Assembly (NCBI GenBank): GCA_016710115.1
Contig: JADJLN010000006.1
Location: 1-64,000 of the forward strand
Length of the DNA: 64,000 nucleotides
Origin: Saprospiraceae bacterium
GTDB lineage: Bacteria; Bacteroidota; Bacteroidia; Chitinophagales; Saprospiraceae
Direction: 5' to 3'
Shown: piece after piece, positions 20,852-30,270 of the stretch
How the letters are laid out: every line of letters starts with the position of its first letter
Numbering within the stretch: the first letter of the stretch is position 1
Position numbers and translations under genes: made by a program
The notes under the pieces: model-generated
The model's database searches: none
What the model was told of the DNA's origin: nothing
Seen by the model: only the letters and a program-made list of their open reading frames with translations

Positions 20852-22000
20852 ATGCACAGTGCACACCTTTCCCACGACATGGCTATCATTCGCCAGAGCG
20901 CACGGGACTTTGCAGAAACCTATATCCGTCCGCATGTCATGGAATGGGATGAATCTCAACATTTCCCTGTCGATCTCATGCACAATCTGGGCGCGCATGG
21001 ATTTCTCGGTGTACTCGTGCCTGAGGAGTATGAAGGTTCAGGTCTGGGTTATCAGGAATACATTACCATCATAGAAGAGATCGCCAAGGTCTGTTCCTCC
21101 ATCGGGCTTTCTGTCGCTGCACACAACTCGCTTTGTACCGGGCATATTCTCCAATTTGGCAATGAGTCACAGAAAAAGAAATATCTCCCCAAACTGGCTA
21201 CTGGACAATGGATCGGCGCGTGGGGGCTGACAGAACCCAATACCGGAAGTGACGCAGGGCGTATGCAATGTGTTGCAACAAGGGACGGCGACCATTTTGT
21301 CCTCAACGGGACTAAATGCTGGATCACCCACGGGATTTCCGGCGATGTCGCCGTTGTTATCGCCCGCACAGGTGAACTGCTGGACAGCCGTGGTATGTCC
21401 GCATTTATTGTCGAACGGAACACCGCCGGATTCAAGGCTGGAAAAAAGGAAAACAAACTCGGCATGCGTGCGTCCGAAACGGCAGAAATGATTTTTGACA
21501 ATTGCCGAATTCACCAGGATCAATTGCTGGGCTAGGAAGGTGAAGGATTCATCCAATCGATGAAGGTCCTGGATGGGGGGCGTATATCCATCGCCGCGCT
21601 TTCGCTGGGCATTGCCAAAGGAGCTTATGAAGCATCCCTGAAGTATGCCCAGGAACGAAAGCAATTCGGACAAGCCATTGCCAACTTTCAGGGGATCAGC
21701 TTCAAGTTGGCAGATATGGCGACGAAATCTGAGGCTGCTGAACTCCTTGTCCGGAAGGCCGCTGATTTGAAGAACAATCATCAGCCAGTCACCAAGATCT
21801 CCGCTATGGCCAAGTACTATGCTTCCGAGGTTGCTGTACAGGTGGCCACAGATGCGATCCAGATTCATGGCGGATATGGATACACAAAGGACTTCCCAGT
21901 TGAGAAATTTTTCCGGGACTCCAAGCTGTGCACCATCGGTGAAGGAACCAGTGAGATCCAGAAATTGGTCATCAGCCGGGAAGCACTGAAAGGGCATTGA
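20852..22000 (+). CDS. Acyl-CoA dehydrogenase, interrupted by one in-frame TAG
   Basis: 382 residues, the normal size for short-chain/butyryl-type acyl-CoA dehydrogenases, which oxidise acyl-CoA to trans-2-enoyl-CoA using FAD. Seen: LTEPNTGSDAGRM (FAD/substrate region), CWITHGISGDVAVV, RASETAEMIFDNCRI, YAQERKQFGQAIANFQGISF and the C-terminal IHGGYGYTKDFPVEKFFRD with GEGTSEIQK. The usual catalytic Glu falls in the IGEGTSEIQ segment. A single TAG at 21533-21535 interrupts LLG-x-EGEGF, where most relatives have Lys or Glu; the frame is otherwise unbroken across it. This is one base from AAG or GAG, so a sequencing error is likely. It may act with fadN and fadA at 38365-41946. Confidence 0.88.
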
Positions 22001-22043
22001 TCCATTCGATATCAGAACCAAGTGTTATTTTGTTCAAAAAAAG

Positions 22044-24450
22044 ATGCTGAAGGTCTGGATTACAGCTATGGCTATTTTGGCGGGCACCTACTGCTTCGCT
22101 CAACAGGAAGAAAAAGAGGAACCCGCAGCCGAGAAAAGGAAGAAAAATCCAGATTCAAAAGCTACGATAAAATCATCACGGGAGAAGCAGTCAGCCAATC
22201 CGGGTTGTTCACCGTCCATCAGGTCAGAGAAAAAACCTATTTCGAACTGCCCTTTGATCTTCTGGGTGATGAATTTCTGATCATCAGTCGGATTTCCGGT
22301 TTTGTCAAGGGTCTGAACTTCGGAGGTGCCGGTATGAAATCCCGGCCCCAGCAGGTCATTCGTTTCCTTCGCCATCAGGATCAGGTCCATATGCGGAGCG
22401 TTTCCTACAATAGTGTGGCCAGTGAGGATGACCCGGTATATCGTTCGGTCAGGAACAACAATTTCGAACCTGTCATTTCCAGTTTTGCAATTGCCTGTTT
22501 CAATCCGGACAGCAGTGCATTGGTTATTGATGTCACCGATCTCTTTACAAAAGACGTCCCCATGATCGGCGCATTGAGCGAAGACCAAAGGAAAGAGTTC
22601 CAGATCGGCAGCCTCGACACCAAGCGCAGCTTTATTTCCCAAACCAGGGCTTTTCCAGAAAACGTTGAAGTACGACATGTGCTGACCTACAGTGGAAAAA
22701 ACCTGCCCGATAACGGGTTGACAGGAACCCTTTCAATTGAAATGAATCAATCCATCATCCGGTTGCCTGAACAGCCCTGGCCCGTTCGCATGTACGACCC
22801 ACGAGTTGCCTATTTCAGCATTCAGCAGGCAGACTATGGTGTCAATGAGCAGCGGGCAGCAAAACGACAATACATCACGCGATGGCGTCTGGAACCCACT
22901 GACCCGGTAGCTTATGCACGGGGCGAATTGGTCGAGCCGGTCAAACCGATCGTGTATTATATCGATCCGGCAACCCCGAAAAAGTGGGTCCCCTGGCTCA
23001 TCCAGGGGATCAATGACTGGCAGAAAGCATTTGAAGCTGCCGGTTTTAAAAATGCGATCCGGGCCGAGAAGCACCGATCGATGATCCGGATTGGAGTCCG
23101 GAAGATGTGCGCTATTCCGTCATCCGGTATATCACAACTGATATTGAAAATGCCAGGGGACCGCATGTGCATGATCCACGCACAGGTGAGATCCTTGAAA
23201 GTGATATTCTCTGGTATCACAATGTCATGAATCTGCTGCGGAATTGGTACTTCATCCAGACCGCAGCTGTGAATCCACTGGCCCAATCACCTCAGTTTTC
23301 AGATGAAGTGATGGGGCAGCTGATCCGGTTTGTGGCGTCCCATGAAGTCGGCCACACCCTTGGTCTGCCTCACAATATGGGGTCCAGTAGCGCCTACCCG
23401 GTGGACTCTCTGCGCAGTCCCACATTCACCTGTGCAATGGGGACAGCGCCGTCGATCATGGACTATGCCCGCTACAACTACATCGCACAGCCGGAAGACA
23501 AAGGCGTTTGCCTCAGTCCCCGGATTGGCCCTTATGATCTATGGGCAATCGAATATGGCTACAGACTGATCCCGGGGAATGTCAGTCCGGAATCGGAAAA
23601 GAGCATTCTTCGCCAGTGGATTAAGGCACGTGCAGATGATCCGGTCTATCGATTTGGCCGCCAGACGGGTGACCCGCATGATCCTTCCGCCCAAACGGAA
23701 GACCTCGGTGATGACGCCGTAAAAGCGTCGACCTACGGGATCGCAAATCTCAAACGGATCAAAGCCAATTTGATGGATTGGGGAAATCGTCCGGGCGAAG
23801 ACTATTCCGATCTGGAGGAGCTTTATGAGCAGGTCTTTGTCCAAATGGGTCGATATACCCGTCATGTCTCCACACAAATCGGGGGTGTTTACGATCACCC
23901 AAAAAATAATGATCAGGATGGCGCTGTTTTTACCCCCGTACCCCGTCACATTCAGGAAGGTGCCGTATCCTTTTTACATCGCGAAGTCTTCCAGACACCT
24001 TCCTGGATGATCGACACCATGATCCTTCGACGAATTGAAGCAACAGGGATCCAGAACAGAATATTGAAATTGCAACGAAATGCCCTGACAACCCTATTCA
24101 GACAACCGCGACTTGACCGATTGTATGCCACACAGATCACAGGAACAGAAAATGCCTATGAACTGGCTGCACTCTTTCGTTCGTTGACGACAGGTATCTT
24201 CTCCGAATTGCCTGACCGCAGGCAACCAGATATCTTCCGCCGTAATCTGCAGCGGGAACTGATCGACCAATTCGGCGAACTGGTCCAGAGAATGGACGAT
24301 CACACGGACGCCTCTGCTCTGGCTCGACAACAACTGGAGGTGATCATGACACTGGCAAAAAAGGCCTCCAGGCGAGGAGGAGGGGTCGAGAGAGCGCATG
24401 CCGCCGACCTGGTGGCCCGTTGTAAGAGATATCTGAAACCGAATTCGTGA
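22044..24450 (+). CDS. Secreted zinc-dependent metalloprotease (DUF5117 family)
   Basis: About 800 residues in three frame segments, with shifts near 22160 and near 23068. The signal peptide is MLKVWITAMAILAGTYCFAQ. The N-terminal part (YDKIITGEAVSQSGLFTVHQ, FELPFDLLGDEFLIISRISG) is the DUF5117-type region that precedes the catalytic domain in Bacteroidota metalloproteases. The zinc site HEVGHTLGLPHN (23341-23376) has the HExxHxxGxxH form of metzincins, and SIMDYARYNY follows as the Met-turn. The second shift is restored by reading EAPIDDPDWSPEDVRYS. Substrate unknown; the signal peptide implies periplasmic or extracellular action. The unrepaired frames would give two useless halves. Confidence 0.9.
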
Positions 24451-24501
24451 ATGTGAATCTTGTTCAGGCAAATATGACCTGAGGAGATCGGACACATCTG
24501 T

Positions 24502-25706
24502 CTAAAGCAGATTGAACATAAATTGCTGGGGCAAGAATTTGATCTTCCCGTCCCTGTCTTCGACGAGGATTTCGTCGAAATAGATGGATGTTCTGGATGG
24601 AATCTGATTCATTCGCTCGTACCACAACCCGGGATTCATGCCATCGATGAGAATCTGCTCAATATCTCCCTGCACCGGAACAATACTGACCAGGACCTGT
24701 CGTACGGGCATGACGTATTCATCGATATGGACCTGCATTGGGACATTTCCTTTGTCATAATATTCTACCGGTTTGTAGTAATACCCGGTGAGCGTCGCCA
24801 TCAGATCACCCCATTGAAGGGTTAACTTGGATGTCGGGTCGAGCAGGCAATCCAACCTGTCATATGGATCCAGGACTTCCGTCATCAATGTATCTTTCTT
24901 CACCGCTTTAGATGGAGGTACCACATAGTCAGTTTCAGAGATATATCGGTTGGTCGTGCGAAAGGCTGGTATTGGAATCTGATCATATTTCTCAGGATCC
25001 GAATAGATCAACCGGATCTTCTGATTGGTCGAATCGGCTGGGTCATATCGTAATCGTTGCTTGTTCCCTGCCAAATTGACAATTTGCCAACTGGCCAGGG
25101 CATCCAGGTCCGGCTTTGTGTATGCTATGATATATTGGGGTGAGAATTCTTCCAGGGATTTTCGATTTCTATGTTCAAACTGTTGATGACCAGACCAGAA
25201 CTCCGATCCACATAATTGGAAAAGGAAAAATGGTCTCCTTCAGCCATGTTTTCCAAAAGATAACTCTGGGTTTCTAATGTGAATAGCATTGCGCGTTGAT
25301 CGACAAAAGAATCAACAGATACGTTCTTGCTGCCCATGATGCTCATCCATCGAGGCGGGAAACGCCCTGTTGTATCCTGGGTCATCACCGCCTGATTCTC
25401 TTTGTTGACGATAGCTTGAATATCCAGGCCTTTGATCCAGAATGGTTTCCCATTTCGAAAAAACTGAATGGGCGATTGAAGTAATGCTGGCAGTTGATCC
25501 TTTCTGACCTTGACCTCTCCACGGTAATAATAGGGTGTTGCCCACCTCTCCAGATCAAGGGAAATATCCCCCCACTGAAAGGAGACGGTGAAGTCATTCA
25601 TCTGGTATCCATGGGATACGGGTCGCTCCTGTGCATAAGCCGAGGGCATGCCAGTCATGAAAAAACACAGGAATCCGAATAGAGCCACAAGAATCCGATC
25701 AACCAT
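24502..25706 (-). CDS. Exported protein with two GldM/PorM-C-like segments (tentative), last gene of the ABC-OmpA operon
   Basis: About 400 residues, with one frameshift near 25150 (TGG-AA/GAATTC; one A missing restores WKEFSPQYIIAYTKPD). The signal peptide is MVDRILVALFGFLCFFMTGM..AYA. I do not recognise the family. Two similar segment ends can be seen: GDHFSFSNYVDRSSGLVINS with LNIEI (first half) and RTSIYFDEILVEDRDGKIKF with a hydrophobic last strand (C-terminus). This pattern recalls the ends of the beta domains of gliding/T9SS protein GldM/PorM (GDKVYIDNI-type), so a GldM-C-like fold is suggested but not shown. The gene begins 6 bp after the ABC ATPase stop and closes a six-gene operon. 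Exact function unknown. Confidence 0.6.
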
Positions 25707-25712
25707 AATTGT

Positions 25713-26522
25713 TCATTTCATATCTGCCACCTTGACCATCAGATCCTCAATGTGATAGACCATCTCGACAAACTGGCGATCCCGCTTGATCTCTTTGTTC
25801 CGATAGAGGGGCAATTCAATCCGAATATGTTCGACAAATGTTGAAGGCGGCGCCTTCATGATGTAGATCTCATCCCCCAGATAAACCGCCTCTGCAATAT
25901 CATGAGTGACAAAAACGACAGTTGGATGCATCTCGTTCCAGATCTTTCCCAGAAGTTCCTGCATTTGTAACCGGGTATGGATATCGAGTGCACCAAAGGG
26001 TTCGTCCATCAGCATGATGGATGAATTGGACAACAGACTACGGGCTATGGCTATACGCTGGAGTTGCCCACCCGACAATGTCGGGTACTGGGCATACTTT
26101 TGCTCATGCCCTGTCAAACCGACGAGGCGGATCATTTCCATTGCCTTCTCTTCCCTGTCCTTTCTCGACATACCCGTAAACTGGAGAGGTAAGGCCACAT
26201 TTTGTAGCACCGTCATCCAGGGCAGGGAGGAATACTGTTGAAACACCATGCTGGCTCGATTGTCTGGACCAACCGGCTTCCCCTGCAAGAGGACCTCGCC
26301 GCTGGTTGGCTCTTGCAACCCGGCGATATACCGGAGAAGTGTTGATTTGCCACACCCCGACATCCCCAGAATGACAACAAACTGACCCTGTGCAGGCTTG
26401 TCTTCGATCAGCAGGTCCAGGCCTTTGATGATCTCTGTTTTCCCTCCATCATAACTCTGGAAAATATTGCGCAGACTGACAATATTGGCCTGTTGAGGAT
26501 TATCGTGAATGGAGATCGCCAT
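25713..26522 (-). CDS. ABC transporter ATP-binding protein, nitrate/sulfonate (SsuB/TauB) type
   Basis: About 269 residues from ATG 26522 (MAISIHDNPQQ); the frame runs back to 26639 inside the permease gene. Walker A GMSGCGKST, Q-loop MVFQQYSSLPW, signature LSGGQLQR, Walker B IMLMDEPFGALD and the switch His in THD are all present, so it should hydrolyse ATP. The overall pattern (LPWMTVLQNVALPL; DIAEAVYLGDEIYIM) is that of the nitrate/taurine/sulfonate ABC family. It pairs with the adjacent permease (20-bp gap) and the solute-binding/OmpA protein. The transported compound cannot be told from sequence. Confidence 0.92.
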   Translation of the reverse strand: MAISIHDNPQQANIVSLRNIFQSYDGGKTEIIKGLDLLIEDKPAQGQFVVILGMSGCGKSTLLRYIAGLQEPTSGEVLLQGKPVGPDNRASMVFQQYSSLPWMTVLQNVALPLQFTGMSRKDREEKAMEMIRLVGLTGHEQKYAQYPTLSGGQLQRIAIARSLLSNSSIMLMDEPFGALDIHTRLQMQELLGKIWNEMHPTVVFVTHDIAEAVYLGDEIYIMKAPPSTFVEHIRIELPLYRNKEIKRDRQFVEMVYHIEDLMVKVADMK

Positions 26523-26542
26523 GGTTGCTTGATTCGTTCCGG

Positions 26543-27610
26543 TTAGGTCGTTTGTGTACGCATCGTTCGATTCCGGCTGGACAACCACATATGGACCTGA
26601 TATCCGATCAAGGACAGAAACACAATATGAATGGCCCACAATGTTTCACCGAACAAATCGGAAAGGACCCTGCCTGGAAACAGAAGTTGTGTCCAGTCAT
26701 TGATTGCCAGTACAACGTATAATCCCAGAAAGATCCAAAAGCTCAGTTGCAAGATAAACTGCCAGATCATCCGGAGCATGTTGGTGGCCATTGATTTTCC
26801 TTCTTTTTCCCGAAGCGCCGGTGTCTTGAATGGAAAAAGCAAACGATCCGTTCTGGAAAAAAGACGATCCTGGATCACGCCGATCAGAATAATCAGGAAC
26901 AACAACGCAAAAACCTTGTCCATTCGCCCTTGCCGTTGCCCGACGCGCCAGATCAGTGCACCGATGCCCCCCTGACTGCTATCAATATTCTCGGCAACAA
27001 TGATGTACGTCCAGGAGATCGCCGTCAATACACGGATATCATCGGATAGCCGGGAAAGAACAGATGGGATATACACACTGCGCAGTGTTTGCCAGGCATT
27101 GGCCCCCAGCGTATATACGGTTTTCAAATAGACATCATCCACCTCATCGATTCGCTGTATCACCACGGGAAGGAGATAGATAAGAATGCCAAACGCGAGA
27201 AAATGGACCTTCATGTCGGTGCCCACTCCAAACCAGACAATGAACAATCCGGTAACAGCGGTCAATGGAATATACCGGACCGATTCCACCTGTCGTTGAA
27301 ACCCACCTCGAAACAATGGGATCAACCCGATCAGAAAACCCAGAGGGACGGCAATCAATACAGCTTCCAGATAGCCTGCCAAATTGATTCCCAATGAGCG
27401 AAATGTGTTTTTGATCAGGTCATTATCGCGATACAGATCGCTGAATGAGGTGAGCACACGAAGCGGATGCGGCAAAATTGCACTACTGACCACAGGTGTG
27501 GCCCCCATGGTCAGCATTGTCCACAACAAGACCATCATCATCACACCAGCTAACCCCAGTAGCAGGGAGAGTCGTGGATTCAGGGTGCCATGAATCTTGA
27601 ACAGGGACAT
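26543..27610 (-). CDS. ABC transporter permease (SsuC/TauC type) with extra C-terminal membrane helices
   Basis: 355 residues. The first 260 or so form a BPD_transp_1 permease with about six helices and the EAA-type cytoplasmic loop LGANAWQTLRSVYIPSVLS that contacts the ATPase. About 90 residues follow that normal SsuC-type permeases (about 250-260 residues) lack: a basic stretch, then two more hydrophobic segments, MLRMIWQFILQLSFWIFLGL and LWAIHIVFLSLIGYQVHMWL. The start ATG at 27610 is 7 bp downstream of the solute-binding/OmpA stop, so the genes are coupled. The added helices may contact the membrane-anchored receptor or coiled-coil partner; this is inference. Confidence 0.88.
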   Translation of the reverse strand: MSLFKIHGTLNPRLSLLLGLAGVMMMVLLWTMLTMGATPVVSSAILPHPLRVLTSFSDLYRDNDLIKNTFRSLGINLAGYLEAVLIAVPLGFLIGLIPLFRGGFQRQVESVRYIPLTAVTGLFIVWFGVGTDMKVHFLAFGILIYLLPVVIQRIDEVDDVYLKTVYTLGANAWQTLRSVYIPSVLSRLSDDIRVLTAISWTYIIVAENIDSSQGGIGALIWRVGQRQGRMDKVFALLFLIILIGVIQDRLFSRTDRLLFPFKTPALREKEGKSMATNMLRMIWQFILQLSFWIFLGLYVVLAINDWTQLLFPGRVLSDLFGETLWAIHIVFLSLIGYQVHMWLSSRNRTMRTQTT

Positions 27611-27617
27611 GATACGA

Positions 27618-29201
27618 TCAGGATCCGATCAACTGAAAATCGGTTCTGCGATTCCTGGCCTTACAGGCGTCATTCTGGTTGGATTCACAGCCTTCTACCG
27701 GTTTGTCAGGACCATTGCCGACAATCACAAACCGGTTCTTGTCCATGTTATACGTGTCCTGAAGATACGTTGCTACTGCATTGGCCCTCTTCCTGGACAA
27801 CTCCATATTCATTTTCCGGCTGCCCACATTATCGGTGTTGCCTTCTATTCGGATGCGCATCGTGGCAAAAGAACGTGCGACATCGGCAAACTGGAGATCA
27901 ATGATCGTTTTGGCGTTTTCCGTGAGGGCATATTTTCCTGTTTCAAAACTGATACTGACAGGTTTGTTTGCCAGTGCCGGTTTTGTCTTTTCGGCTTCAC
28001 TTGGTGGCGTAAATGCTGGCACGGACTCTGATTCAAATCCCTTGCCTGTCAACACCCGATCTGCAGCCTGAACAGCGCCGGTGTTGATCACATTTCGCCA
28101 GGGAGGTGCCAGCTTTTCTGCTTGTCCGAGTTCAAAAAATGTGCGGGCCATTTTGTCATAGAGATCCGCGCCTTTGACACCCTGAAATTGTGGATTCAGC
28201 CCAAAAAAGTCCTTATTGTCTCCATGTGAACTCCACCGAACGACGGACATGGCACCCATGGCATCTTCGGGAGGGAAATCGAGGAAAGTGGCCAGATGGG
28301 CAGCTGCCGTTTCCTGCCGGGATGGATCATTGTTCAATTCGGCAACAGCCTTCATCCACCCTTCGTAAAAGGCATTGATCTGATCGCGATGGTTGCGGAT
28401 ATATTCTTCTTTCGCAAAAAAGATATCTGCAATGATATTGGATTGTTCTTTGGTGGTCACCAGGACTTTGGATCCTGCCACCTCCCGAATGGCTTCCATA
28501 TCAAATGGACTCCATACAACTGCCGCATCCACGTCAGGAGCCTTGAACATCTGGGAAGCCACCACCGGATCCTGAGCAGCAGCGATCGTCACATCCGTGT
28601 ACTTCAATCCGGCTGCTTCCAGGGCGGAGATCAGCAGGGTTTGGGAAGGGGCCGGTTCGGTGACGGCAATGCGTTTGCCTTTCAGGTCATTAATCGAATT
28701 GATCCCACGCTTGGCGATAATCACATCGCCACCACGTGACCAGTCGACCTGCATGAATACCTGTGGTTTGTACTGGTTGATATCATCTGGGAACGTGTAC
28801 AGAGGAAATGCATCCGCAGTTTGCACCTGGACATCATATTCATCCGCGATCCAGGCATTCAGGGCGCTTTGCAGATCGTCATTCTTCACAAAGCGAACCT
28901 TGATCCCGTATTCCTTGTAGAATCGAGATTCTTCATTTGGTTCTGAACCATTGTTGAAATACAATCCCGGTGCATAACCACCCCAGGTGACCAGTTGAAC
29001 CGTCAAGACATCATCATCTTTACCGTTTGCAGAACTGCTGTCTCCAAAGGTTCCGCCACTTGAACTACTCTGTTCTGCCTGTGATTTGAGAGATCGACCC
29101 CATTCGGTTTGATTGAGCAGATAATTGCCCAGATAGACCAGGCCACCGACGATGACCAGGGTGATCAGCAACTTGGAAAATGTAGTCAGTCGTCTAGCCA
29201 T
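27618..29201 (-). CDS. Membrane-anchored ABC solute-binding protein fused to an OmpA-like domain
   Basis: 527 residues. Residues about 10-30 are an uncleaved-looking membrane anchor (LLITLVIVGGLVYLGNYLL). A Ser/Gly-rich linker follows, then an NMT1/SsuA-like periplasmic binding domain (about 65-380; LVTWGGYAPGLYFNNG, LKGKRIAVTEPAPSQTLL, AAVVWSPFDMEAI). The C-terminus (about 410-527) is an OmpA-like peptidoglycan-binding domain: RIEGNTDNVGS, LSRKRANAVATYL, RNRRTDF. Typical solute-binding proteins are free or lipidated; this one would be held between inner membrane and cell wall. It lies directly upstream of its permease and downstream of two coiled-coil genes. Ligand unknown. Known annotation for such fusions is 'phosphate ABC transporter substrate-binding/OmpA', which should not be taken as evidence for phosphate. 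Confidence 0.88.
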   Translation of the reverse strand: MARRLTTFSKLLITLVIVGGLVYLGNYLLNQTEWGRSLKSQAEQSSSSGGTFGDSSSANGKDDDVLTVQLVTWGGYAPGLYFNNGSEPNEESRFYKEYGIKVRFVKNDDLQSALNAWIADEYDVQVQTADAFPLYTFPDDINQYKPQVFMQVDWSRGGDVIIAKRGINSINDLKGKRIAVTEPAPSQTLLISALEAAGLKYTDVTIAAAQDPVVASQMFKAPDVDAAVVWSPFDMEAIREVAGSKVLVTTKEQSNIIADIFFAKEEYIRNHRDQINAFYEGWMKAVAELNNDPSRQETAAAHLATFLDFPPEDAMGAMSVVRWSSHGDNKDFFGLNPQFQGVKGADLYDKMARTFFELGQAEKLAPPWRNVINTGAVQAADRVLTGKGFESESVPAFTPPSEAEKTKPALANKPVSISFETGKYALTENAKTIIDLQFADVARSFATMRIRIEGNTDNVGSRKMNMELSRKRANAVATYLQDTYNMDKNRFVIVGNGPDKPVEGCESNQNDACKARNRRTDFQLIGS

Positions 29202-29225
29202 GGTGTTTGAATAAGTTACTGGTTA

Positions 29226-30260
29226 TCAGGATTCAAAAAAGTTATCATATTGATTCCCACGGGATTCAGTCCGAGCTTCCGGCCGGGCAATCGGAGCATC
29301 CAGGTCGAGCACATCCTGTTCGTTGGAAGCTTTCAGGAGAAGGGTCTCTTTCTCACTGCCGAGGATCATGGAAACGCCCTCTTTCTCCCATTTTTCAAGC
29401 ATCGCCAGTCCTTCTTCTTCGAACACGCCATTCTGGAGATCTACGCTATCCATAAAGTTGGAAGACATTTCCATGAAGCGCTCCATTTCGCCCACTTTTT
29501 GGGAGACATCATCTGCAATCGCTTCCAGTGCCATATCAAACATATACCGCTGGTCATTATTCCCACTGATGATATTCATGGCTGATTTCATGGCCGAATG
29601 GCTGGCACGAATGGCCTTGCGTTCCTGCTCCTTCACCTGTACCTGATCCTGGATATCTTCCAGGAGGATCTCGGAATTCTCATACATCTTGGTGAGTACC
29701 CGGTAGAGGATCTCCATCTTGCGGTAGAGGTCTTCCAATTTCATATTGGATTCCTTCAATCGTCCCGCTTTCCTGGATTTCAGAACCACCATGGAGGCCT
29801 TGTTGGTCTCCTTGGCTCGGCTGGCCATTTGCAGATTGGTCTGGATATCACGCTGATTATTCAGGATCAATTCCTTCAGTTTATGCATCTGACCTCGCAG
29901 CTTGGTGATCTGCTTGTTCATTTCGCCCAGGTTGTCTTTCAGATCTTCGACATACGATTTGAGGATACCAATCGGGTCTATCTGAACAAAAATTCCGGTT
30001 ACCCAGCGCATGACGCTTTTATACATGTACCAGATCAGGTTGCGCATCTTGGGATCCACAACCATGTAGATGATCGCTGCAAGCGCCATCAGCAGGATAC
30101 CCAGATAGAGGACGTTCTGCGTCATCACGATGATCGCCGGCAAATAGGTAAACAGCAAATAACCTCCACCCAGGATCAGTCCGCCGAGAAAGAGGGCCCC
30201 CGTCACCCCTTCAGGGCGCTTCCAGAATGACTTTGGTTTGAACGCATCCGAATTCGTCAT
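29226..30260 (-). CDS. Two-helix membrane protein with a long PspA-like coiled coil
   Basis: 344 residues. Two hydrophobic segments (GALFLGGLILGGGYLLF and VLYLGILLMALAAIIYMVV, about residues 20-68) are followed by a mostly alpha-helical, charged region (about 95-290). It contains VEDLKDNLGEMNKQITKLRG and heptad-like stretches such as LKESNMKLEDLYRKMEILY. The helix-rich part resembles PspA/IM30-type scaffolds in composition, but I cannot align it securely. A short disordered tail ends the protein. The gene is 24 bp upstream of the solute-binding/OmpA gene. Its likely role is a membrane scaffold for the receptor complex; this is inferred only from architecture and linkage. Confidence 0.6.
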   Translation of the reverse strand: MTNSDAFKPKSFWKRPEGVTGALFLGGLILGGGYLLFTYLPAIIVMTQNVLYLGILLMALAAIIYMVVDPKMRNLIWYMYKSVMRWVTGIFVQIDPIGILKSYVEDLKDNLGEMNKQITKLRGQMHKLKELILNNQRDIQTNLQMASRAKETNKASMVVLKSRKAGRLKESNMKLEDLYRKMEILYRVLTKMYENSEILLEDIQDQVQVKEQERKAIRASHSAMKSAMNIISGNNDQRYMFDMALEAIADDVSQKVGEMERFMEMSSNFMDSVDLQNGVFEEEGLAMLEKWEKEGVSMILGSEKETLLLKASNEQDVLDLDAPIARPEARTESRGNQYDNFFES

Positions 30261-30270
30261 AGATCAGAGC

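Noticed and set aside
21533..21535. Amber codon recoding (pyrrolysine or stop suppression)
   Set aside because: TAG is used as an ordinary stop elsewhere (for example 41944-41946 of fadA), there is no pyl gene in the window, and the affected position is not catalytic.
21167..22021. Antisense ORF of 284 residues opposite the acyl-CoA dehydrogenase
   Set aside because: No domain or start signal is seen and the sense strand encodes conserved family motifs throughout. Same reasoning applies to the antisense ORFs at 3723-4448, 15507-16181, 29598-30230, 40759-41475 and 47696-48322.
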